Source of the DNA: Lunularia cruciata
Lineage: Eukaryota; Streptophyta; Marchantiopsida; Lunulariales; Lunulariaceae
Reading direction: 5' to 3'
Assembly: GCA_948567375.1 (NCBI GenBank)
Contig: OX419759.1
Coordinates: 3,201,303-3,265,302 of the forward strand
DNA: 64,000 bases
The notes beneath the pieces are model-generated. The model saw nothing but the letters and a program-made list of their open reading frames with translations, had not been told where the DNA came from and made no database searches. Shown piece by piece: positions 47,681 to 58,988 of the stretch. Position 1 is the first letter of the stretch. Every line of letters begins with the position of its first letter. The position numbers were made by a program, and so were the translations under genes.

Positions 47681-49544
47681 GTCCCTAGCGGCCCACTTTC
47701 CCAAAAGAGAAGATACTTCCCTCGAGTATTGGCGTTATATTCGACCTTCGTCCAAGTTTAGACAAGAGCTGTAGAAGAGCGATTAAACAAAGAATGCTGT
47801 CAAGATTGTCGTTTTATTACCTTCGTTATTGTCATGTAATATGGTGGTTTTAAGACTTTAAATTCAGCAAACACTTATGGCATCTGATCCAAGCATCCCA
47901 TGTCCGGTATAAAAAATCATTATTTATTCATTTGATGATTTGGATCTTTATACTTTACTCGGAGGACGTCATTGTAAATGGATATTTCTGAATTGTTGAA
48001 ATTACGTTTTAGATAACGTTTTAGGTTACGTTTTTGAACCAAAATGCTACCTTGAATATATTGAACTATATTATCGAATAGTTTATATAAAGTCTATTAA
48101 GTATTCATTGAAGTTCGTTACATGCTTGAAAGTAGGTAAAGGGTATCTCTCGTCACACCAAGAGTTGAACTAGATAAAAAAATTTATAAAGATGATTTTA
48201 GATGTTCTTCCCCATGCTGAAATTTGGATCCGATAAGTGCAGTCATGGCCGCTCATGATGATTCCCATGTACCCAGTCTGCATTGTTAGTTGATTCATGA
48301 CAAATAGATTTCTTCAATATGGAGAGTCGTAAGAGGACTGTGAGGAAGTTCTGGCTCACCCAACACTCCAAACTCACATATAACTCACTCCACGCTTTCT
48401 GATTGTCGGATCTTGAGACGCAGATGATGTCAATGATGTGAATTTGTAGCGTTAAGCATCAAGTTATATAACCTTTACCTAAACGGGGTATCTTTTCCTT
48501 GGAGTAGCAAGTTGCAATCTTTCATTGTAATTTTAACTGCCCTAGCTGATTGCATGTTTGCTGCACATGTGGCCAAAGCCAAAGAGTGCATCTGGTTGAT
48601 GTTTCTATTGATAGATTTTGGTTTCAAGTCTGATGGGACTTTGGTCTGGAATGACCGTCAAAGCTGCGTTGCCATACCTGAATATCCAGGTTTATAGCCG
48701 ACTTCGAACCAAGCACATTAACATCCAATTTCATTTTATATGAAATTGGATGTTGATGTGCTTGGTGTGATATTGATGTGATGTTGATCTGTCGAAATAA
48801 AAGCTGCTCGTTGTCCTCTATTCAACTAACAGATATTGTCTCCTAGATGTAACGTGACTTGGTGGGTATCTTGAGTATTTCCTTTCGCATCAGTACTTTC
48901 CTGTATATGTGCCTTTTCATTCAGGCAATCATTTGAAGCACGCCCGTTACCCCCATAAGGTTTATGTTAGCTTGAAGGACAATAACTGACATTGGAAGTT
49001 TAAAACGGACAGTTCTCTAGACTCAATTTGACTGTCACTAGAAACGACTACATCCTAGCTTATAAAGAATTGGATCGAGCCGAGCATGTTTGAGGTTGTT
49101 TTTAGTGTCCGCTCTTTGGCTAGGTGCAGCTCGTCTCCATATGCATTCCCGGAACTTCAAGCTACAGTATTTGCTTCCGCTCATGTGCCTTGGAGTTCTT
49201 GTGTACCTGTGATTCGACAGGCTAGCCTGAGTACCATACTGCTCTGACCTTCGATGCTTGCAACAATTACAGAAGTTTACCTTAGACGACTCTCTGGAAT
49301 TGACAGTCGCCTAAAGTAGATACTCTTGAATTATTTTGGTGATAGAGATCTCGACTGGCCTGTTGTGGAAGAAACTCAGTGCGGCTAATCGTAACCAATC
49401 TATGATCCACAATATTCAGAGCATACTTTTCTGGATCTAGATCTTCATAAATCCGTTTTGGTCCCCAGAACATTACTTCAGAAGCTACCTTGGTGGTAGC
49501 AGACTCAGATTCGTTTGAAGGGAATCAGTTTCGAGCCAGCAATA
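47681..49544. other. Spacer sequence without recognised genes
   Basis: No gene recognised, apart from the hairpin listed separately at 48,708-48,766. I looked here for the first exon of the dioxygenase relic that starts at about 49,545 and did not find it. Confidence 0.35.
48708..48766. repeat. 27 bp inverted repeat with 5-nt loop
   Basis: Arms 48,708-48,734 and 48,740-48,766 pair along all 27 positions except one, which is a G-U pair if the plus strand is transcribed. The loop is TTTAT. Such a hairpin could be a small foldback element or a small-RNA precursor. No known miRNA was recognised. Confidence 0.7.
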
Positions 49545-50570
49545 AGAGGAGTGGGTATCAATCTGTTACCCGCCAGTCTGCTGCTATGGCCGAAGACCAC
49601 AGGGCTTATGCGGTGGGAATATCTTCACAAAATGATGATTTCTCAATACTTGGGGCCTCGACTTTCTCAGCGGATCTCACTCCATCCCATGATCGCACAC
49701 CCGAAGGAGGATACCTTCACACGAGAGGTATTTGCTAAAGAGCTTCTCACATGTTGCGTAGTATCATTGTCCGATTTGACTTCTATGACAATTCAGTCGA
49801 AGGACATAAAGAGTGCGAACGCGGGATCAGCCCACGATTCTGAATGAATATTTTGTCGCCAAAAACGTATGCAGTACTCCCCGGGTCGCCACTCCTTTCC
49901 TACGTAGGTTGATTAGTACTCTTCGATCTCTTGAATGATGATGTTTTAGGGGTTATCCAAGATTCTGCAATTCGGAGTGTTGTCAAAGTACCTTAAAAGA
50001 TGGTTTGGCATGCCAGGACTATCCACTGGTTTCCATCATGAATACCGAAAGTGAAGACGAGGTTGTCCTCTTAGGGACGTGCGTATTTGACCCGGTGAGT
50101 GATGTTTTCTTGACCTTCAAGGTTGACAATAACAACGTTCTTGTTACCAATTTTTATCAACCCTTTTGTTTGAATCTCAAGTGTGGAAGATCATCGGAAG
50201 GTACATTTCTACCCGTTACTCGTGGGAGCGGAGGGATCAACAAAGGGTTCGCGGGTAGGCAAAATCGTCACCTGTTATTGACAACTCCAGGTCGGTGCTC
50301 TAAATATTTCAGGCAAACTGAAAATCGAGGTCACTATCAACGATACGAGAAGCAGCATGGAAGAAAGACACCTCTAGCCTTTACGGGGAGGAGCTTTTCT
50401 TTGTGTTGCAGATGGGAAAAGCCAATTAGTATACCCCAATGCAAAAAGAAGAAGGCCTTACTTGAGAATGCCCTCCAACTTATAGACCTTGGGATCTAGG
50501 AAACTTCGTGCCAGGGTACCCGCATGGCTTCTATCGATGTTCTTAGACCGGGGACAATTGGCTGATCAAG
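49545..50570 (+). pseudogene. Carotenoid dioxygenase relic, opposite orientation to the two genes
   Basis: The plus strand keeps pieces of the second exon of the neighbouring genes in order: AMAEDHRAYAVGIS (compare AMSEDDMPYAVRIS), HPMIAHPKED, FGVLSKYLKRWFGMPG, SEDEVVLLGTCVF, LNLKCGRSSEGTF, GGINKGFAGRQNRHLLLTTP and, near 50,505-50,565, RVPAWLLSMFLDRGQLAD (compare RVPYGFHGIFLDEQQLAR). Frameshifts and stops separate them. The last His-bearing motif is lost and the first exon was not found. It is far more diverged than the two intact genes are from each other, so it predates the duplication. Confidence 0.85.
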
Positions 50571-52800
50571 CCAATTGTACCTGGTCCAAGAATATAGACA
50601 AAAGCATGTATAAAGGGATTGGCCAAGATACGATCCTTTTATACATGTAGTTAAGATATCTTAGGTGTCGTAAGAGAGTTTTCTTCCAGGAGAGATTCTT
50701 GATATAATCGGTTAACCACATGTTACCTCGTACGTTTTATCCTTAAACGGCTTGACGGGGTCTTCCCTTCTTGTTTTACTGCGCGATCACCGTTTACATC
50801 GTTAAGATTCATGATCGGGAATCACCTACCTCGAGTTCCAATCTGTGTCACATGCATATATTGCATATTTCCAACAGTTATCTCGCGGTGCCTGCGATGC
50901 TCAAGAGGTGATAGAATAGATGAGAGGCAACATTTCCTGGCTCCAAAGTTGTTCCGGAAGGGCGCTAATGTTTGTAACTTTGCACTGTCTTACTTCAACA
51001 AGGTTAGATCCGCCTCTAAGTGATTCGCAAAAGTTTGCGGGAGAATTGGGATTTGCACCCTGCAGTGTTCACCGACGGGCAACAGCAGTAGAGGCTCCGG
51101 ACACGCCTAGACTCCTCGCTCCTCATTTCATTTACCTGCCATATCTTTGGAAGACTTATATCACCAATGGATTTATATCCGTTCAACAACAGATTACTTT
51201 GTTTTTTCTGTACTATATCACACGGTCCAACAACAGATTAGTTTCTTTTTGTTTATTCTGTACTCTAAGGACTTGCCCTTTTGCATTAGCCTCATGCTCG
51301 GATGTATCTTCTGCACTTTTTTTGCACTTGTATTCCATGTTTGCTTCCTTCTGAGTACACGATTTTGACCTTCGGCCAGGCTTTCTCCATTTGGATAAGG
51401 AGCCTAGATCAATCGAGCCATAAATTTCAACAATCAACTTGGAAACCGCGTCAAACTTCAACACATTGAAAATGAATTTGGATTGTTGGCGATGGTAGCA
51501 TATACGTCATGCGGTATCTCTGCTGATAATTGCAAACTGCATCCATGTGCTCCATCTAAAGTATGGCATAGGCCAAAGTGATTGACTTTCTATGAACCAT
51601 TTCATGCTGAATCATACCTGGGATGACTTAGTGCACACCTACGGCAAGACTGGTCCAGCTAACGATTTCTTCAGATCCTTGTTCTTCCGTTGAGAAAATA
51701 AAATCTTCTCAGCATGCATACTGGACAGAAATTGGACGCGAGCGACGGGGGCTAGCAGAGAGAGAAAGAGAGAAGAATGTCAAAGATAGATTCCAGTTTC
51801 CGTTCGATAATCAGAAACAATTTGCTTTCTATTTAACCAAGCGTTATCACATACAGGCCTTGTATGTATGTGGTTTGCTGGATGTGGTTTCCCCGGTTAG
51901 AGAATTTCTGAAATTTATAATGTTACAATAACATAACATACAGTAAATAAATAAGTGGATAGGTAATTATATTCACCTTTCAATTTTGGTTCCATCAGTG
52001 TCCTGATTGAATTGAATTGAAGGCAAAGGAGAATTCAATAGAAAGATTTGAGAACATTTAGTTTGGACAGTTCAAGACGAGGACCAAGAGGTTAATTGTG
52101 ATTGCTAAGCACATTTACAGAGATACTTTGATGCTTTGCAGATATCTATGAGGATGAATTTTTAAGTTACTTTGTCTCCCATGTGGACATGTTTTTCCAT
52201 CTAATTCTTTGTTTCAAGCCAATGTGCAACCTTACAAATGTATTTGTATTGTTGAGGGTAAGACACTTTATCTTTCTTTGAGAAGAAGAAAACTAGTGCT
52301 GATCAAAGAGGGAAAGTATAAACATTTGGGATTCAGAGATGCTATGTATTTGGAATTAGGATATTTGAGTAAGAGATACTTTTATCTTTCTTTGAGTCAT
52401 ACATACAATTTGTATTTATCCGACTTAAGTGTACAACTGACCATTCTTTTGTGTTTCAAATGTTTAAATGACATGTAGATATTATAGTGTTCTCATCTAT
52501 ATTTGAGAGTGAGGAAGCTGACTATGTTTTTTTCAAAGTATTTAAACAATATGAAGATGTTAGTGTTCTCATCTTACATTTGAGATTGAGGATCACAAAA
52601 TTATTTCACAACCAATATAATAATGTGGTGAAGAAAGACTAGGCATTTCTGATGGAGAAACTTCAAACTATATTGTTAGGTGAGAAGTAAAGCAAATATA
52701 GAAGGATTTTGAGAAGAAAAAATTTCTATATTTTCTATCATTTGTTCTTCAATCATGATTGAAAATCCATAAATATTGCACAAGTCTTACATAATATAAT
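50571..52800. other. Spacer sequence without genes
   Basis: Contains the short similarity at 50,716-50,800 to the hairpin-dense segment at 47,360-47,445, including the shared core CGGCTTGA(T/C)GGGGTCTTCCC. The rest shows no gene or intact element. AT content rises toward 52,000-52,800. Confidence 0.35.
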
Positions 52801-54405
52801 TCTCTAAGTATAGAACCCCCAAGAGAAACACAAGAGAGAAAATACAAAGCTTTACACTCAATATTCCGTTGTCTCAAAGGAGCACCTTTGTCTTTATTAT
52901 ATAGCAAAGAAGATCCACTCAAAAGGAAACTCCATTGGATCAGATACATGGATTGGTGACATGTAAACTAGCTCCACCTTTAGATCTAGTTGTATGGATG
53001 GGTGACATGTTAATCCTTGTCCTATCTGGTAAATCAAATAGGTTTGACCAAAGAAAATCGTTAAGGAATCTTCCTATGGGAAACATAGAATTGCTTGGAT
53101 GAGATACCATTGGGAAGCTCTTAATGAGACACTATGATGTGGGAACCTTTTAAATTTCAAGGCCTAATTCATTCATTTAGGCATCCAAAATTGGCTTTGA
53201 ATTTTTTTGAATGTTTTGAACTCTTGCACTATTAGTGGAAGTATTCTTTTGATGACATCTCTATCTCATTTACTTAGTCCATCATATATAATATTCTAGA
53301 TGTTACCAAGCCAATTTCCACTTCTAGATAATATATCTAGCTACTAATATTACATATACTTTGTATATGGCTAGTCCTATTGATCAAACTATCTTGTCCT
53401 TACATTTATGATATTTCTTAGTAGGAGAAAGAGTACCATTAGAGGTCTTAGAGTATCAACAAGAAGAACATGTATGTCTTGATAGATTGATTTTTCATAT
53501 GTATTTTTCCATGCCTCTCCTTAATAGATTTGTCAAGTATAGTTTATGAACATCTTAGAAATTACTTCCAAGCAAATGATCTTTCTAGTTGTTTTAACAA
53601 GTTGTTCCAAGGGGTTGCAACAATTACAAGGGTAGAGATTCATAAATAATTTAGTCTAGTGTTGGGTGCTAATCTAATTCTTGCAATATAGAAGGACACA
53701 AGGGCATTAGACTAGTTCTTATTGAAGATGTCTTCTTGCATCTTGTTAGCCATATATCCACATCAATTTAGAGTTACTACACTTTGAGGTTGTGAGGTAT
53801 ATCTCTAAGCATCAAAGCACTTTTAGATATCTATTAGAGTATATTTTTCTATAAGTGGATGTTGAGAAATAGCATCTTAGGTGCATTCATCTTTAGAGAG
53901 TTTAAGGAGTCCTATAGATCCTTGGTAGGTCTTTTTGCTTTATGTGATCTTTGTCATGACATTTGTAGCATCACACCTAGATTGCTCGGACGTTGGAGTA
54001 GCAGTGTTAGTGGTTAGAGGTATTTTGGTAGTTTCTCATAGACTATTTGTTAACGGTCAGATTCTATATTTGAGGTATTGACTACATAGTGGGGCCGAGA
54101 ATCACTTGCACCATAGGATGTACCATGAGAGGAGTGATAGGGTTTGAGACGGAGGTTGAGCTCACAGGGTATACATTGAAGTGCAGCTCTAGAGAATTCA
54201 CTTCTTTGATGTTTAGCTTTGGAGTTCCTCGTTATGGAGGATATAGTCCAACGAGTGTCACTTGGATCTTAGCTAGAGTGGTTGTGATTTGATTGTAATT
54301 AGTGCACCACTGTTGAGTGATCTGATTAAGTATGATTTGAGTTATGAACAAATTGATTTCATCATAAAAATGAGGTTCATTGTGAAATCGAGTTGTGAAC
54401 TCTAT
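52800..54405 (+). repeat. LTR fragment of the element A family (sense on plus strand)
   Basis: The reverse complement of this stretch matches 20,250-20,990 in blocks, for example GTGACATG..CCAATCCATGTATCTGATCCAA, CTATGAG..ACCTCTAAC and CAATTTGTT. It carries about 0.8 kb (roughly 53,110-53,930) that the 20 kb copy lacks. The part of the LTR matching 19,660-20,250 is missing: the fragment stops where segmental copy 2 begins. A TATA-like TTATTATATAG lies at about 52,896-52,906. The left edge is approximate. Confidence 0.65.
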
Positions 54406-54438
54406 TGGAATCATCCAAATTAAGAAATTTCCTCCGGG

Positions 54439-54943
54439 GACTATGAGAGCAACGAGAAAGAGCGAAGGAGCGGATCAGTCATCTTCTTCCCGGTTTCTTC
54501 CTTCACATAATTGTTTGTGTGTACTCCAAGAATCCTGAATTGGTACATCTCAGCCTCTAGTTTTCCATGGCCAGAATTCGAATGCTTTCGTTACCTTCGG
54601 CATCGGACCTTGTTTCTCTTTGTCCAGGAGCTTTGTGTTGGGCTAGTCTTTTTGAACAGTGACTTTTCTCGTACCTCTCGTAACTAGCCCCTTCACGTGT
54701 TCTGTCAACTCCATTCATCGTTAATTCTTAACATATGGTGAGTGTGAGTCATATCTTTATTGAGACATGTGGTTCCATGGGTTTTCTGCACTGATTATCG
54801 TTTGAACAATCTGCTCTGTGCAATGTCAGGTGGAGGTTGTAGCGGAGGCTTTTGAGAACTTCCAATTGAAGACCTATGGCATCAAGACTCAATTACATGG
54901 TACTCCAAGTGGCAAGAAAAAGAAACGGTCTCCCAATTTTTAA
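54439..54943 (+). pseudogene. SAMHD1-like gene 3' fragment (last two exons)
   Basis: Equivalent to exons 37,056-37,166 and 37,457-37,570. The first has a net loss of 7 bp (54,439-54,542, 104 nt) and so a frameshift, a stop soon after (SSFT then stop), and no acceptor AG, since about 14 bp including the TTTTCTCAG are gone. The last exon (54,830-54,943) remains open to its TAA. No upstream exons are present. It is not a functional gene. Confidence 0.9.
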
Positions 54944-56293
54944 TGTTCCTATAATCTTTTCCTGGCAGTAGTCAAATGTGTATAATATAGCATGAAATAG
55001 TTTCCACCAGTTACATATCTTGTCTGCAAGCATCAGCAAGGTTTACACCTCTCAACGCAGCGGCAACAAGCACACCTTTCAAGTTACCATCGATCCGTAG
55101 CTTTATCAGTACAAGGAATTCCATGATATATCTTGTAACATGACGTTCAGGGTTCCAGCTCAAGTTGTCCTCTATTAGCAAACTGGTAGCAGGTTGTTCT
55201 GACCAACCGTTACCTGAATACTTGCAAAATTCGATTTGGTCAATGGGCAGTTACCTCGTGAAAATTTCACATGTGAGGAGGTAAGAGTTCACTTGCTATT
55301 TATATATAAGAGTACTGAAAAAGCTCTTTCAACAGCAAAGTTGACAAGAATTTTGCCTTCAGTTTTGCCTTTTGATCCCGAGCGGCAGTATTATAGGCAG
55401 AAATAGACTGCACGCTCATTGTAACAAGAATTATGATGGATCATGCGATGATTTGTTACCGGATTCTGGAAGTTGATTGCCCTCTACACACGAGCAACTC
55501 TGTAACAACAAGTTCTTTTAGAATGTTTTAAATAAAGGTTCTTTCTCTTATGGTTGATCTCCTTTATCCCTTATCTACCCATCTTATGCCAAGTTGGGCA
55601 CTTAGATTGTCATACACATGCCCGAATACTTGTGCTGCCGAATTACTATCTGATCTTCGCTGGTGATAGTACTCAACAAAGTACTACCAGATTCAGAAAG
55701 ATTTTCCTGATTAGACCGTTTTTCTTTGTCTCGCATCAGAAGTTGCCGGATTTGCTTCCAAAGAAGAAAGGTACTTACAGGTATTACATTGTACTCAACC
55801 TCCATATTTGCATTTGCTGCATCAATCATCTCCACGTTCTACAAGGTTCGTTTTGCATTCGCGACGGTGATGGATACGTCATCATCAGGAACCATTCGAA
55901 ATCATCAACAGAAGACTGACATCTAGACCTGGTTCCTGTGTTGGTTCACAGTACTTTTCATTTGCACTAAGACATTAACGTTATCTCACAGGCGCTTCTG
56001 AGGGAAGGAGCTTTGCAAGTCAAATGCAACTATAATTACAGATAGTCACACTAACACAGTACAGCAGAAGGGTTTTCCTTCTCCCCTTCTGGGGCTATAC
56101 CTAGAAGCAGGGGAAACCAATATACAGCCCCACATCTACTCTAGCATCCATGTCTTGAAAGAAGAGTTTCAGAGATTAGAAGTAGACAGCCTAATTTTAC
56201 CCATCAGGTCGATAATCATTTGAACCATCCGTATTGGACATCTCACGAGAAATGCAACGTCCAGTTATGGGATCCCCGAATATGGAGTCGAAC
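54944..56293. other. Copy 2 of the 3' UTR interval
   Basis: Corresponds to 37,571-38,951 with small indels. No gene is seen. Confidence 0.45.
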
Positions 56294-58988
56294 CTACATG
56301 GGCCCCGAGTTCTGCCGAGCTAATTGTTGCTCGTCGAGGAAAATTCCGTGAAACCCATATGGCACTCTGGCAGGAAGCTTAATCGATGCCACTTTCTCTA
56401 ACGTCGGCGATCGAGCATCCATGACGAGAAGCTCAGACATGCCAGTGGTTTCGTTGTGGACGTAACTCAGAACGTAGCCGTCATCTTCTTCGATGGTTGG
56501 GTCTTCTGATCTCGGCACAAAGAAGGGCTCGCTCCCATAGCAGCCTGGTGGATAAAGGTGCTTTCCAACCAGGCTGGTTTTCTGATCACTGACGGAGACA
56601 TCAATTTTCACAACGCCTGATATCTTAGGCCATGGACCTGGAGTTGTCAAGTAGGTGTAACGATTTTTCCTGCCTGCACACCGATTGTTGATCCCTCCCA
56701 AGTCACAAATCTCGTCGGAGAGCTCCCTCCTAGATGACTGCCCAGTTTTCAGATTCAAGCGATACTCAGTGGGTCTTATTCTCAAGTTTCCAGGGTCGTT
56801 GAACATTGTATCCAAAGGACTCAACAGAGCCCCCGCTACGAGGACCACCTCGTCTTCACCTTCGTCCCATCCGTTTATGAAATGGAAACCATAGCTGGGT
56901 CCCGGCATGTCAAACCACTTCATCCTCGACACATCTGTATCGTACTTGGGCAACACCCCGAACTTGGGAACCTTGTCCTCATCTAGGAATATTGCAGAGT
57001 TATAACCATTCATCATGCGACCGATGCTGAACACTAATTTTGGCTCTGGAAATACTGCGTACCTTTCTGTCACAACGAAGTCATGCATAATCGTGGGCTC
57101 TTTCATGTTGATCCCCACAGTTGTACTCATCTGTCCTTCGGACGAAACTCTGAAGTATTTGAGAAAGGGTTGTCTGAAAAGGTCGTAAGCATATGCGAAC
57201 AGCTCTCCTGTGATGGGATCCACCTTGGGGTGGGCGGTCATGGGATGGGAAAGATCTCCGTTGAAGTCCAATCTCCCCAGAGTTAGTATATCTCCATCTT
57301 CTGAGGAGATCCGCACCGCATAAGGCATGTCATCCTCGGACATGGCGAGCAGACGCCCGTTGTGGAAGGCCAGTCCAGCGTTTGCAGTACCGAATCCTTT
57401 CCTACGGATCACTCCCAAAACTTTGCGTAAGCCGAATAGTACAATCCTTGACAATCCTGTCAACCCGAATAGTTCTCCCATAGCCCTGGGCATTATTGCC
57501 CTTCCTGCCCTGGCCTCCTGCTCGCATCGAAATGAGAAGAGATACATCAGATATCAGTGACAGTGAAGCATCCATGATATTCCGTTGGTCTTGTACGCAA
57601 ACCAGGACAATAAATTTCACAGTTGTTTCTGGAGAATACGCCTTAAACTACGTCACAATAAATTTGTTAACCCGAAGAAGTTAATCCTTCCATTTCCACT
57701 CTTTGTTTCTTGCAAGGCAGTTGACATTTAGTCCTTAACGAAGAAAAGCGGCTGCTCATCTAAAACCTCTTGACTTCTTAACTAACAGTGAAGTCTGAGA
57801 CAACCGCTTGACACCAGTTTTCTATTGAAGGAATAAAGGGGTCTAAATTTGCAGTAAATGGCCAATAGCAAATTGTCGAAGGACGGTAAGAATAAATAAT
57901 CCTGCCTCTGAGCAATTCTGCTGAACCAGGTCATGTTGTTCATTCCGGCAGTTTATCAGTCCTGACATATGTAGAAGTTGGGTAGTCAGATCCTAGCAAG
58001 AGATTTAGTCTCACAGTAATTATCATGGCCAGTCGTTGTCGGTTGACAGCATACCTACTGCAGATATCAGCATTGCAATCGTAATTGCCAATAATGTAGG
58101 AATGTACTTCACAATCTTGCGTCGTTTGCTGGTAGCTGTAAGTGCTTGCAGGGATCTATCTAGAGTCAGCCCACGTTACTCAGAAACATCCATGGATATA
58201 AACGTCTTGAAACAGATGAAAAAATAACGCAGCCTCACCTCCAAAAACCGATTGGTGCGCGTGTAGCGACAGCAGTAACTGGCCCGACCATCGTGGATAC
58301 GAACAGCATGTAACATACCATCCCCATCAAACTGATGATATCCCCCTGTTGGCATGAACTGTGGATTCGATCCATTCCGGACGTACACACCATTCAAAGC
58401 CGTAGGGAGAGACCCTTCAATTTCCAGGCAAAATCCTGACGGAGCATATTCTTCAACGACTGGCGCAAAATTGTCATTTAGCTGCTTTGCTGGATCTGCG
58501 CTATGTGGTCGTTGAGCTGGTTCCATGAGAGTTATGAGGCCCTCTGCTACATTGCAAATCGCTGATGGTACATCCTTGGAACTCCACACTTGCTCCAAAA
58601 TAGAGTTTAGAAGCCCCTCTATCCGATTTCCATCTTGCTTTTGCATAACCGCATGAGTTCGGATTGGTGTTATCAGTTTCGGCCTTCGTGCGGATAATCC
58701 CTCCAAGTGCACGAGCTGCGAATTTCCAAATCCACTACCTCCAGTCTTGCCGCTGGTTGGCTTGATGAGTTTATTCAAATTAGAACCCACCCTTAATTTG
58801 CTTGCGTCCTTGTATTCTCCATCTCTACTACTTCCTGCAGCTTTAACTCTATATGTTTCTTTCACAGACTTCAGTGTGATTGAATCCGACTGAACGTGCT
58901 TCACTAAAGACGATGAACTCAAGTTTCTTTCTCGACTCGCAAGGAAAGACGAGCGCAGCTCCATCGCACTTACTGCACCGGTAGCCAT
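56294..58988 (-). CDS. Carotenoid cleavage dioxygenase, NCED/CCD4 type, copy 2
   Basis: Same structure as copy 1: exons 58,239-58,988 (250 codons) and 56,294-57,517 (407 codons plus stop), 657 residues, no frameshift. All four iron-binding histidines are kept (MTAHPK, IMHDF, GFHFINGW, YGFHGIF). Substitutions cluster after GELFGLTG, where copy 1 has VARLGLFGLRKALGVISRQG and copy 2 has LSRIVLFGLRKVLGVIRRKG, and around the third histidine (PTCTFHFTN against PSYGFHFIN), close to the active-site opening. Both frames are open, which suggests continued selection or a recent event. Differing substrates or expression are possible but not shown. Confidence 0.92.
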
